A stretch of 64,000 nt of DNA from Bedellia somnulentella (Eukaryota; Arthropoda; Insecta; Lepidoptera; Bedelliidae). Shown piece by piece: positions 53,151-64,000 of the stretch (positions are counted from its first letter, which is position 1; each line of letters starts with the position of its first letter). The notes under the pieces were generated by a model. It had not been told where the DNA came from and ran no database searches. It saw nothing but the letters and a program-made list of their open reading frames with translations. Made by a program: the position numbers and the translations under genes. Location: positions 19,256,182 through 19,320,181 of the forward strand of contig OY755171.1 in NCBI GenBank assembly GCA_963576735.1, read 5' to 3'.

Positions 53151-56100
53151 AACTCAAGGGTGACACAGGAAACATTCGTTATGTCATTCGAAAATAATAA
53201 TAAACGTTTAACAAGGTCATGACTCAAAAGGTAACAGCGAATAGTTTTAACAAAAACTATAAAGATTTTATATATTATTCAACTTGAATAACAATATTTT
53301 ATTTATTTTACTTTAAGATGCGCTTGGTTGATTTTCGTATGTATTTTGGTTAAAATATTTTTATGGGTAAGACAGAAATCATTTTGTACGAGTAAAACTT
53401 GATGAAAGTTTAAATTGACTTCATTAGAATAATACATAGTTAAAATTTCAATAAGTTAAAAACAGTAAACGTTCATAAAAAAAACAGACACGAAAGAATC
53501 CGACAACATATAAAAAATAAAGGTATTGCGAAATACAATATTATACACGAATAGATGTACAAAGTAAAAGTATGCGAATTGAATTTAATAAATAAAATGA
53601 TTAAAATGAATTCTTAATATTTAAAGTAAAAAAACAGTGTACAAATATTTCATATTTGTGCTGGACACATTTACATATCTAAGAAAGACAGTTAAATAAA
53701 GGGTATTTAAAAAAATGGATAGTCAAATAACCAGGCGCATCTTCAGTTTGTCTCAAATTTGAACAAATTGACAAACATGTTTAAAAAGTTCAAAAAGTCA
53801 CGTACAAATTAGTAGCGTTTTTCTATTCTAGCATTAAAATGAGTTGTTTATTATAAAATCACTCGATTGTAGACGGTAAATGCGATAGTAGGAATAATTC
53901 CGAAACGTGATAGGCCCTCTCGAAGGACCACTTCAACTTAGCACTACTACGCTGCCAACAAGTCATGGGGTTGGCAGGCAGGCACAAATACACGCTCGCA
54001 TTTCATATCAATACGATATTAAAATCTATTACTTTAATAAAACTATTCTTATACATATAGAAAGTTAAAACAGTTACAATAATTAATTTTTCATAAGAAT
54101 AAATCTCTTAAAATATATCTCTATAAATTTTATGAATCCCTTGAGAAATAGGGAGTGGTAGAACAAATTTTAATTTACATCTTGATATAAATAAAGTATT
54201 TCTTACGCAGCTAAATAGGAAGAACATTATGGTATAAATTGTTTAAGAAAAACCAAGTAATTGCACACCAAACTAACGATAGACATATTATCTACGAAAA
54301 TGAAGATATAAATATAATTCATTTATATAATTGGCTAGATAAACATAACATAAAATTATGCTAAACTGAAGATGTAAATTACAGTTCCTCTGACATACTG
54401 ATAGCACTATAAAATTAATTGTACAGAAGTAGAGTTAATTTGTTTAAACTTAAAATTAGTTTTAATAAGTACTCGAGCTCACTTTAAGTCACTCTTAAAG
54501 AGGATAATGGAATGTTTTCTTAGTTATGGGAATACCAGTGGTTGCCGCTGCGAGTGCTGGCAAGACCGGATCAGCCTAAAGAGATTCTTATTCTATTAAT
54601 TTCACCATTCTAAATTGTAGTTGCTTTAAAATTTCGAAAAATATACATTATTTCTTAAAATTAGATTGAAGGATCGGAAATTTGGCACCGCAGCTGTTTC
54701 GTTAAATAGACATACAAGGTAACCGTTAACTACCGCACAAGTAACAAACTGTATTACATCATTTCATTTTGATAGATAGAGGTGATGCGTAAAACCTGGA
54801 AGGATAAAACGTTTCATATGTGTAGCAAATTGATTTTAACGATAAGTTGTATTATTGATATACTAGTTTGGTCGAAGGTATGCGATTATTTGTACTTGTC
54901 GGTATACGAAGGAAGCAAGCAAGCTGGACAAAGCATCTCGCTTAGTACGTCTTACAAATAAGACTCCGTTTACAAAGTTCCTAAAAGAGACTAGACCTTA
55001 CCGAAAACATTTGTCATACAAATCGGTGTTTAACAGTTTATTAGATATCATTTTATACCTAGTGATGTCTTAACATGATAAAATCTCTAGAACGATACAT
55101 TTTCTCGTTATAAATGCAAATTCATGGAATTCAAATATTAAGCATAAAGACCGCTGCGAAGCTAAGTCTTAAATTATTATATTATGCTAGCAAAGTTCCC
55201 GAATGTTAACGTGGGGAAAGTCTGGGCTTGCGCGAAGACCTGTCTCGCCTCTTATGTCTGCATATGAGAACTGGCTGGTCGGAAACAGAACTGTAATCAA
55301 CAACATTACATCTGATACCCTTCGTTCTACTAGTCTCATACAATAGTTTGAAACGCCAGCCAGCCTTACAACGTATAACATTCAACTACAATAATATGCT
55401 TTGGGTAACAATACAGTGCTTAAAAGTAATTGCACATTAAATAAAACACGCACAAACTTATACTTAATCCTACGATGCTTCGGCAGCACAAATCAAATAT
55501 ATTACGAGATTTCAAACAACACGATTAAACTCTAAAATGAAACTACGTAATTATAACCCCAGTACTTATCCCTGTCGAGTTGTCCCACGGGGTTTGGGAG
55601 CAACGTAGCGCGTGTAATAAATAGACGTGGCGCTGCGCAAACAGCACCATACTTAAACTACAATATCTAGTGAGCAACCTGTCTGTCCGACTGTCCGTTC
55701 AATCTTCGACACAAATGTAAATGACATAAAAAATATACAACATCTACCATCAATATACACTCGAAATGGACAGTCGAACCTCGTTTCAGCGTACAATTCT
55801 GCTTACTGTGAGAATTATCACTGTTCTGCAGTTTCTCACAGCCTTGGTTTGGCCGACGAACTACCGATTACTGTCATTGAAAATATATCATCTGATCATG
55901 ATCATATCGATACCTGATACATTAGGTTGTTAAATTTAAACTAAAGGCTTTAAATTCATCATAAAATATACAGCTAAAATACAGATATGATAGTGATAAT
56001 AACTACGCAAACAATAAATTTGCTTTTATTTTTTTGATATTATAAATATAATTTTTTTCTACATTATGTTATAATTCTTTTAATAAAAAGATATAAATAT

Positions 56101-56606
56101 ATTTTTACAAGTTAGGCATTAAAGTAAGCCTTAAAAGTTGAGTATATTTATAACATTCAATAGATTACAAACAATTTATAATACTTATGTTAAAAAGTTA
56201 TATAGTCCCAAATTAGATATATCCGTTAAACATAATTTGTTTTTAATTTACTACAGCAACATATACAAAAAATCCTTCTAAGCTAATTAGTACCAATCGA
56301 TTTATCCGCTATCTACATGGAGTTATTAGCTAATAGAAGTTCGATAATAAATACATATTTTTTATTGGCACAAACCGCCCGCGATCACTAAGAATTGCCT
56401 TTGTAAAATATATTACTCTTTCTAACGGCGGCCATTTTACGCACATAAAAAATACATATTTATTTTTGCCGCCTCTATTTACTTATGTCTCTATGGCTAT
56501 CTATATCAAATGATATACAAAGCAGTAAAACCAGTGGTTCTCAAATCTCAACCTGTGATATCTGAAAGTAGATGTTCGCCGGCCATAATGACGTCACAAT
56601 GTGATC
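53151..56606 (-). other. Probable long 3' UTR of CrebA
   Basis: About 3.4 kb without any recognisable transposon, in a window where such gaps are otherwise rare outside genes. AT-rich, no significant ORF. Inferred from position, repeat depletion and the polyadenylation signal. Confidence 0.5.
56589..56596. promoter_or_regulatory. Perfect CRE palindrome TGACGTCA
   Basis: Lies 11 bp beyond the CrebA stop codon. CREB3L/CrebA proteins bind CRE-like elements, so it might be an autoregulatory site, or chance. Confidence 0.35.
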
Positions 56607-56795
56607 TCACTTCCTCCCCCCGCGGGTCACAAGCGCTTGTACTGCGCTCAACTGACTCATCAACTTAGCATTTGTGCTCTCGAGGGAATCCACCCGTTTT
56701 CTGTAGTCGTTGTTCTCTGAGAGGAGAAGCTCGACTTTCCTTTCTAGTTGGTCCATGTACTCCTTCTTTTTGCGTCGGCTTTCTTGTGCTGATAT
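56607..56795 (-). CDS. CrebA: CrebA last coding exon (basic region and zipper)
   Basis: Acceptor TTCCCCACAG; 62 codons plus TGA. The basic region [18 protein letters not shown] and heptad leucines are intact. Confidence 0.95.
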   Translation of the reverse strand: MSAQESRRKKKEYMDQLERKVELLLSENNDYRKRVDSLESTNAKLMSQLSAVQALVTRGGRK

Positions 56796-59700
56796 CTGTG
56801 GGGAAGAAGTTTTGGTTACATTAATTTCTTCTAACGGATTTATGATATCCCAAGTCTCATATACGGGACTATCCATTATATTACTGCCTAACGTTTCCGA
56901 CCGCTAATAGAAATAATTTATGATTGTAATAAAAGTGGGTGAGAAACCAAACTATCTTCGAGAATGTAGAATTATAAAAACAGTACTTTCAATGCATATT
57001 TTTAATGAGGCTGTGGCGTCCTTTAGACGATGGACCCACTCGCACACAAGCAGCGTCATAAAAAAATCACATCGCGGTATCAGAATGTTTTTCTAACTAA
57101 GTATTATCACAACCGTGATAGCCCAGTGGGTAGAACACTCGGTTATCGTGCAAACGACTAGTTTAATGTTTTTTGACATGAATTCCTCATGTGGGGATTA
57201 TTACTCATAAATAAAAGATGTTATTAAAGGAAAGAAAAATTTCGACACTGGCGGGGTTCGAACCCGCGACCTTCGGGTATACGCCCCCGTCGCTCTGCCA
57301 ACTGAGCCACAGTGTCAGTTGGCATCCAGCGCGAAATTTCTCTATCCTTTGTTTCTTTTTTACACGTTCAAGTAGTGTTTGCGTTTCCTACCTCCGAATT
57401 TTAACTAATTCGGACGGCCACTTGTCTACCTTTTCAGATAGAATGCAAATGTTGGAAACGCCTAACTATCACATAATTTAATGTTTTTTGACATGAATTC
57501 CTCATGTGGGGATTATTACTCATAAATAAAAGATGTTATTAAAGGAAAGAAAAATTTCGACACTGGCGGGTTCGAACCCCGCCAGTGTCGAAATTTTTCT
57601 TTCCTTTAATAACATCTTTTACAAACGACTAGTGTTCAAATCCTGGGTCGGGCCTACACCAATTAGTCTTTACTAAAAAGACATATGTGTGGTTAATTTA
57701 TCATGGTTGTTAACGGTGAGGGAAAACATCGTGAGGAAACCCACATGGCTGAGTTGTACTTAGTCATGTGACAGTGTGTTCGTACAAAACGGCGATAGGC
57801 CTGCCCCCTATCACGTGAGTACACTGTCCATGCAAAACGTGGGTACTCTGAACACCAGGTGACAAAGTCACGTGATGTTCAGAAGTATTAGTACCTCTGC
57901 CAACCCCTTCCGGGATATTTGGCGTGAACGTTTATGTTATGTTATGTTATTATCACAAATTATAAGTTGGTACACAACAGGGTGTAATGGTCAGTATATA
58001 TTTGCTGTTCCCACAAGGCATAAGGAGAACTAACCCAAAATAGCCAAAAAATTTATAATAAAGTCAATTAAACAAAAAAATAAATAAAAATAAACAGTTA
58101 CAAATTTTGCCATCAAACGTGAGGTTTGATTCGATGTCAGTAATTTTAAAGTACATTCAGGGGAAAAATGCAATATGTATAGTTATTTGAGTTGCTTCTG
58201 AAGATTGTCGGTTTATAATAATAAAAGTATTTTTTTAAATCTTATTTATTTATAATAGTAAGTATTGATGCGTTACTATTTTAGCCTGCAAAGTGAACCG
58301 TACATAATATTGTAGGTACCTTATTCTTAATTTTCCTCCTTATTTTCTTGAGTGATTTTTCTTCCGCCTTTGTGAGTGGTAGACGAGTGGGGACTGGGTA
58401 CCCCTCCGCCAGTAATGTGCGTTTTTCTTCGTCTGTTAGTATTAACGTACCCGTTGATCCTTTCTGAAAAGTTTAAATTTAAATTTGAGACATGGTTTAA
58501 ACCTTATATTTTAATCATAAACTATTGGAAGCAATTTTTAAAAGTTAATCGGTAAAGATGGTGATACTATGTCGTGGTATAATTGTGTATATATAATTAA
58601 AAACTGAAAAAACAATCTACTAGGATTATTCGATAAAGACAATCAAGCCTGCATCTGTACTCATGCATTCAAAAACATCGTTCATTCGTTCACCGCTGAA
58701 TATTGCAAAACGTGACACTTTTCGTGAATGCAGCCGGCATTCATCTGTTTGTAGCGACTTCTAATCTATGCATCTAGCGTAAGTAAAACTACAAATTATT
58801 AGTCGGTATACAGCGGGGAGTCCAGTATATCTTTGCTCTTTCCACATTTAAATAAGATGTTAATAATCGAACTTACCGGTTGCGTACTAATAAGCGGCGT
58901 ATTAACTTGCATGGTAGTCTTAACAGCAACCGTTTAATATAGCAATATGTGTCTTTTTTCGGCTGTATTTGTGTATAAGTCATCTAAAAAACTACAGAGA
59001 GTACTATATACTAATAGATTCCTTACCGGTTGCGTACTAATAAGCGGCGTATTAATCGGCTGTCTTGCATGATGAGACAGATAGAGGTGCGAGCGGCGTG
59101 GCGGCGCGGCGGCGGCGGCGGGCTCGCGGGACGGGGACAGCGCGCCCTCACTGTCAGACGACGAGAGCGATGACGGCGGTGTGGGCGGGAGAGTGAAACC
59201 TGCGGGAAGATGTTCTGGTTATAGCGGGAAGACTGAATGCCATTTGGGTATTCTATTAATGATGTAGTGGTAAACTTTGGGAAACTTTGGGTTGTTGTAG
59301 CTGTTAATTCGTGGAACGATACTTTGGAAACCGTTTGTATTAGTTCGTGAAGTCGCGAAAAAGAAGAAACTTTGGGAACCTGTCTAGAAAACGCTCGCGG
59401 ACAGGGGAGTACGAAATTTTGCTCTGTTACTGTTTATATACGAAGCTACTGCAAAATACTTTTTCTTTTAAAAACCCACATCAAACTTTCGAACGGAACG
59501 GCATAGGTGCTAGTACTTCTGAATATCACGTGATGTTAATGTCACCTGGTGCAATTCACGTGGGCAGGGCAGGCCGTTTTTTTACAAATATATTGTCATA
59601 AAACTAGGTACAAATCAGCCACGTGGGTCTGCTCACGATGTTTTCCCTTATCGTTAACAACCTTCATAAATTAAACAAACTCACATTCAATTGTATTGCA

Positions 59701-62700
59701 AAAAAAACATGTTTTTTCAAAAATTGCGCTGTCAGAGGAGAACGAAAAATACTTGTTGCCCACGGCAAACGTTGTCACACTACGTGACAGTAAAATAAGT
59801 CGACCGCTATTAAGAATCTTGGAGGATTCTTAAATTTTGGAGTTGTTTTTAATCAAAACTGCAACAAGAATTTTTCTATATTTTCTTAGATATAAAACCA
59901 GATATAAATGTAGGAGTCATGCGTTAATCGTTATTGCTAACTATATACATACACAAATGTCTGCGCCCAAGTTACTTAACCCATGCCTCTTGCGATCAAA
60001 TTCAAATTCTTCACACCAAAACAGACATATTTTACATTTCTATTAAATTCAAGAAGTATAGTATAGTGTGTACTCTGAACACTAGGTAACAAAGTAACGT
60101 GATGTTCAGAAGTATTAGTACCTCTGCCAACCCCTTCGGGGATATTCGGCGTGAACGTTTATGATGTTATAGAATACCTGATCCACCCGAAGAAGTGACT
60201 TTGATAGATAGTTTGTTGGCTCCGTTGACCAGTCGAGGTGCGGCGCTCAGGAACAGCTTGGGGACCCCGGCCGCGCCCACTTTCTGTAGGACTGCCTGGG
60301 GCATGTGGATTGTTCCCGTCTGGAATAATTATATAGGTCATTATTTACTGGTTTTTAGCAAGTTTTTAGTGGTATTTTTAGTGTGTAAATGCTAGTCTTG
60401 AAATATAGTGAGGTGAAAATTATTTTTTATTATAACTGCGATGGCGAAATTTGTAGGTAAGTTGAGTTTTAAGTAGTAAAACCATTGTATAACAGAAAAA
60501 AATAATCATACGATATACTCTGGATATCCTAAAAAGTTACAAAAAACATTCTTCAAGAATTTAGATTTTTGATAAGAATTAAGAAGATTTTAATTGCGAA
60601 TGAAAGGGGAGGCCTATGTCCAGCAGTAGACATCTATCGGTTGATTGATGATGAAACTGCATATCTCAATTTAACCCATACACTCAGTTAGGTTTATAAC
60701 GGTAATGTAGTTAAATTGATTAAGCTTATTTAAAATAAAGTAGAAGAAATAAACACAAAAAGAATAAAAAAACAATATATGGACCACTCTGATCTTCCAC
60801 CGCCGATAAATTTTGACCTGTCATTCTCGAAATATAACGGATCACGTTATAAAGTCGCTCACACATAAAACATACATATCCATTATAACCTGATCCATTT
60901 TCCATACCAGTTCTCAGTTAGTAAGAGCTCTAGTTACATTGGCGATGTACGGGTTCTCAAACTTTTTGATTTAGTTTCGATTGACAGGATAAGACAGTTT
61001 GGCAATTAATAAATCAACCTCACATATGAAGCTGTTGTGGTAATCTAATTACAATTTAAACTTTATCGACAACTGACTGAGATGATCAAGTCAGAACTTT
61101 AGGAAGTTAAGTTTTGTTTTATTTATTTATAAACACAACAATATAACCATTACAGAAATGATATCTATATTACACTATATTACACTACATTTTCACACAA
61201 CATACACGACATTCGTCTACTCCGAATCCAAATTTATATAATTACTTTTCCTTATTGATAACATAGATAATTCATACTAGTTTTCGTAAATTCAGCCAGC
61301 GAGCACGAAAATATATCAACACGCTCAGAGACCTGGTTCATCGCCTTCAATGCACGAGCAAAAGCATTTTCACTAAACAGATTGTGTATTGTGATGGTCG
61401 TCTTGCTAAATGATGGAGAATATATAATAAAACAAATACATTACTTTTCACACATTGACAATTATATGAAGTAAAATTATAAAAGACAATAAATAAAATG
61501 ATATCGTAAAAAAGAAAGAATGTCTTCATTGATATTTTGATTTCATGCAGTAAGAAAATTATCGATAAACAAACAAATATTAAACTTCTGATTTCAGGAA
61601 CAATAGTTACAATACTTCGCTTGACAATGAACCAAAATGCATTAGAAGTTAAATTTCAAATACCGCTAAATCAGTTTATTGCCTCGTGAGGTTTTTTAAG
61701 GAATAAAAAGTCGAATCTATAGAGAGCTTAAGAAACTTAATAATATATAAAATTAACTCACTTTAAATTACTTAGAAACGATCTTAAAAAAGGAAATCGG
61801 AAAGTTGTTAACTTATTTCATACAATTTTAAAATTACGAGAAACGGTACATTGAAATTAAATCAATTCCTCAACTCAGAATTCTTTTTTCGGCCGCGACA
61901 TTATATTTCAGCACTATTACTTTAAACATAAGGTTGAAAGTTGTACAAAATGCCAACTGCCAATCACAAGTAATGATAAATGAGTTCACATTTAAGTTAC
62001 GTTATCGAAATATCAGATTTTTCGCAAACTGGTTCAAATAATTCGCAAAGCGGGCCGCCCGGCACACACGCATACCCGAACCTGTTAATCGAAGTAAAGT
62101 CGGTACAACATAACCGAGGTAATTACTGGGCGCCCGCTTGTTACCCGAAAATGTTGCCATTTTAACATTACTCCATGGAGAAAGTTGCAGAGTGGGTTTC
62201 CATTGGGTGTTTGAACTCACATGACCTCTCTTTTTTTGGGAATCGAGCATTCATCTACTGAGAAATAGCCGAAAAGATATTGACAAGTCGTGTGTGGATA
62301 AATGGCTGGTAATAAAAAATGGTTGTGCTTAAATTAAGATTTTAAAGAGGCGACTTATTATTGTGAGTGGTAATGGATAGATTAATTCTATATGAGTGTA
62401 GATGGCATAGATGTGCACCTTCAGAAGAACGTATCGTTTTTCTTATTCCATAAAATCCTTGTCGCTATGAAATAGTCTGAATGAGGGTAAATAGGGTCGC
62501 TAGTATGGTGGGAGTTTATTGCTCGTTAGCTTTTCACACTTCGGAGTTTTCTATAATGTGCTCACACATTGTATATTTCGATCTAAATATTTGTCTTCTG
62601 CTGACATTACCATCCACATAATTAATCTCTTTTAAATAGTCAGTATCTAATATAGGTATATACCAAGTAGTTACGTAACAATAGTTTATTATATTAAATA

Positions 62701-63245
62701 TTATTTAAAGCCGTTAAAAAGGTGATCTCACAAATTAAATAATTTTTAATTAACTCGTTCGCTAACAATATTTTCAGCTTTCTATTATTAGTATACGTAG
62801 TCTACGTAATGTAGGCTTAGAATTACACTACCCCATTACTGCCCGTGGGTGTTCGTAAGAGGCGACCAAGGGTATTGGGTCTGTTTGAGTGATTTTTGGA
62901 CGATTTAGTAAGAGACCCATTAGAGACCTTTACAATATTTTCCATACTTTCAATAGTGGTTGAGGGGCTTCAGAATATTTCGTTCTGGCTACCTCTTTTA
63001 GGCATTTATAGCCGTGAGTATATGTATGCAATGCATACAAAAATTATCCACACTCACCGTATGATCAATAACATAATCTAGCTGTGCGACCGGCGTCCCT
63101 GGTATGGGTGATGGAGGGCACGACGATGAAGGGGAGTCTGGCTCAGATTTGGGCTCCTCTTTCACCCCAGCTGGGGAGTGGATGGACCGCCGCCGGTTGG
63201 AGCAGGCGCTGGACGGCATCGTGGGGTAGCATTCGAAGTCCATGT
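56607..63245 (-). CDS. CrebA: bZIP transcription factor CrebA (CREB3L family), last five coding exons
   Basis: Exons (minus): 63245-63058, 60319-60178, 59199-59027, 58463-58320, 56795-56607; all GT-AG and phase-consistent; the 5' part lies beyond the window. About 278 residues: a Ser/Pro- and Glu-rich region ([20 protein letters not shown]), [13 protein letters not shown], a Pro/Ser-rich stretch, [20 protein letters not shown] and [20 protein letters not shown] (the CREB3-type extension before the basic region), basic region [18 protein letters not shown], then a leucine zipper to [11 protein letters not shown]. In insects CrebA directly raises secretory-pathway gene expression. No membrane segment follows the zipper, unlike vertebrate CREB3L1/2, so the product should be a soluble nuclear factor. 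The stop overlaps a donor-like AA|GTGAGA, so an extra downstream exon cannot be excluded. Confidence 0.95.
57163..57621 (-). mobile_element. SINE-3 insertion within SINE-2
   Basis: A 12-bp target duplication CAAACGACTAGT (57151-57162 and 57622-57633). It contains a tRNA-like head (57244-57316, minus), a body, and a second start of the element that folds back at 57528-57620. Confidence 0.9.
57528..57620. repeat. 93-bp palindrome hinged at the tRNA T-loop
   Basis: AAAAGATGTTATTAAAGGAA...CACTGGCGGG, TTCGAA, then the complement; one arm has an extra G. Confidence 0.9.
58320..58463 (-). CDS. CrebA: CrebA exon encoding the pre-basic extension
   Basis: 48 codons, phase 0 both sides: [16 protein letters not shown] ... 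[10 protein letters not shown], donor AAG|GTACCT. Confidence 0.95.
58877..58912 (-). CDS. CrebA: Possible alternative first coding exon of CrebA, a duplicated exon end
   Basis: ATG CAA GTT followed by NTPLISTQP codons and CCG|GTAAGT. The last 33 bp including the donor copy the end of the exon at 59199-59027. It joins in phase 0 to the 58463 exon, giving [17 protein letters not shown]. It could start a short isoform lacking the activation region, or be a silent duplication. Confidence 0.4.
59027..59199 (-). CDS. CrebA: CrebA exon with Ser/Pro/Ala-rich region
   Basis: 57 codons plus two bases of a split codon: [18 protein letters not shown], a run of alanines, [21 protein letters not shown]. 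Donor CCG|GTAAGG. Confidence 0.93.
59490..59690 (-). mobile_element. SINE-2 fragment in a CrebA intron
   Basis: ACTTCTGAATATCACGTGAT, AATCAGCCACGTGGGTCTGC, TCACGATGTTTTCCC. Confidence 0.7.
60062..60168 (+). mobile_element. SINE-2 tail fragment
   Basis: GTACTCTGAACACTAGGTAA to GGCGTGAACGTTTATGATG, ending 10 bp before a CrebA exon donor. Confidence 0.75.
60178..60319 (-). CDS. CrebA: CrebA exon
   Basis: 47 codons plus one base: [40 protein letters not shown]. Acceptor ATTATTCCAG, donor CAG|GTATTC. Confidence 0.93.
60603..60660 (+). repeat. LINE 3' tail fragment
   Basis: GGGGAGGCCTATGTCCAGCA GTAGACATCTATCGGTTGAT GATGATG-like end, a common lepidopteran LINE tail. Confidence 0.5.
61115..61400 (-). 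mobile_element. LINE C-terminal and 3' fragment
   Basis: The minus strand reads [35 protein letters not shown], then a short 3' region ending in AATAAATAAAAC. This 'ALxxxNQV..VDIF' block is typical of the end of some LINE ORFs. Confidence 0.4.
61560..62544 (-). other. CrebA intron, little recognised
   Basis: The stretch 62195-62270 (GTGTTTGAACTCACATGACC..ATCTACTGAGAAATAGC) resembles a worn SINE-2-type tRNA head; otherwise nothing. Confidence 0.35.
62803..63031 (+). mobile_element. SINE-1 copy, diverged
   Basis: TAGGCTTAGAATTACACTAC to TAGCCGTGAGTATATGTATG, ending 27 bp before a CrebA exon donor. Confidence 0.75.
63058..63245 (-). CDS. CrebA: CrebA exon, most 5' visible
   Basis: Two bases plus 62 codons: [20 protein letters not shown] ... 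QLDYVIDHT. An acceptor (AATTCCAG) precedes it, so the ATG inside is not necessarily the start. Confidence 0.92.
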
Positions 63246-64000
63246 CTGGAATTTGAGGGGTTGGCTGTCAGATTGTGGAGAGCTTAACGGCAAGTTATGA
63301 TGTTAGTAAAGGTCATCGTGGATGCCGTATATTATTGAGGCAACTGAGGTATTTGCGAGGTATTCCAGACTTTATGTGAAATTTTGTCACCTAGTTGAGT
63401 AGCTCCTAGTAGTAGAGAGTACAGTAGCTCTAGCAAACTATTTTTGGGAGTCATATAGTAGGTTTGCAAAACAGATTATGCTATATATGTGTAATCATTA
63501 ACTAACCTGCGATGTATTTGAAAACGTTTTTGCTCTTAGTTCAAAAATAAAATAGATAAACTCATTTATGTAATTGAAGTCCATAACTTCAACCATAAAT
63601 ATATAAATCTAGTATGATCTTATAATCATAACCCCATTTAGAAACATTCGAAAATTATAAGATTGAACGAGTTAAATACTCTCCTTTAATTACTTAGAGA
63701 CCAAAGGCTTTGCAGTGGGACACGAAACGGCTCCTTTCTCATATTTAAGGCGACCCAGATTCTTGATGAACTAAACCCAGCATACCAATTTGGGTGGCAA
63801 CAATCGCAAAATGCTATTAGCTTACTAAGATCACGAGTGCTTTGGCAAATCGTGCGTGCGCATCATTTCCGCCAGTTGCACGTATGCGCAAGAATGTGGA
63901 AAACTGTACTAGCAGCTTTTGTGATGAAACTGCATTTTTTTGTCTAAATTGACACTTTTTATATTAACCTATAAATAAATCAAGTAGGTTATTAAATTCG
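63246..64000 (-). other. CrebA intron to window end, nothing recognised
   Basis: No exon identified; upstream CrebA exons must lie beyond the window. Confidence 0.4.

Larger units (their letters stand above)
57113..57947 (+). mobile_element. SINE-2 copy interrupted by SINE-3
   Basis: Head CCGTGATAGCCCAGTGGGTA and, after the interruption, GTTCAAATCCTGGGTCGGGC through to GGCGTGAACGTTTATGTTAT. Target duplication TATTATCACAA (57102-57112 and 57948-57958). Confidence 0.92.

Overview
This is an AT-rich, intron-rich, transposon-laden arthropod nuclear segment, almost certainly from a moth or butterfly. The evidence is short GT-AG exons separated by kilobase introns, Helitron ends (A|TC...CTAG|T) of the kind common in Lepidoptera, tRNA-headed SINEs, RTE, Jockey/CR1-like and mariner relics, and insect-type secreted carboxylesterases. 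There are no bacterial operons, CRISPR arrays or origins.

Layout. (1) At the left edge a minus-strand gene of unknown function seems to start near 8.2 kb. A signal-peptide-like first exon (8152-8026) is phase-compatible with an exon at 346-171, and the gene runs off the window. Its intron is packed with Helitrons, SINEs and LINE pieces. (2) Positions 13198-50102 hold the lysosomal heparan-alpha-glucosaminide N-acetyltransferase gene (HGSNAT) on the plus strand. I reconstructed ten exons whose phases all join into one 581-residue reading frame. (3) Intron 3 of HGSNAT (28229-40512) contains, on the opposite strand, two tandem three-exon carboxylesterase genes (524 and 517 residues), each with a signal peptide and a full catalytic triad. 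(4) Between 50.6 and 52.8 kb lie two unrecognised terminal-inverted-repeat elements. (5) From 53.1 kb to the right edge runs the minus-strand bZIP factor CrebA (CREB3L family). Its last five coding exons are visible, followed by an apparent 3.4-kb 3' UTR free of repeats; the 5' exons lie beyond the window.

Repeats make up much of the rest. One SINE family (called SINE-1 here, head GCCGTGTAGTGCCGGC, about 250 bp, tail of ATGT repeats) has more than 20 copies, many with 8-15 bp target-site duplications. Its tail matches the 3' end of an RTE LINE present both as a 1.5-kb copy and as short 3' fragments, so that RTE is the probable source of its mobility. SINE-2 and SINE-3 have tRNA-like heads, and SINE-3 repeatedly occurs as perfect or near-perfect palindromes.

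The most interesting signals are local exon duplications. HGSNAT exon 8 is followed by about seven decayed tandem copies of its 3' half, one of which is an open, phase-symmetric 93-bp potential cassette exon. Exon 9 is preceded by two decoy copies of its start. CrebA carries a duplicated exon end that supplies an in-frame ATG and a splice donor, which could produce a truncated bZIP isoform.

All of this was read by eye. Family names are from recognised motifs; no database search was run.
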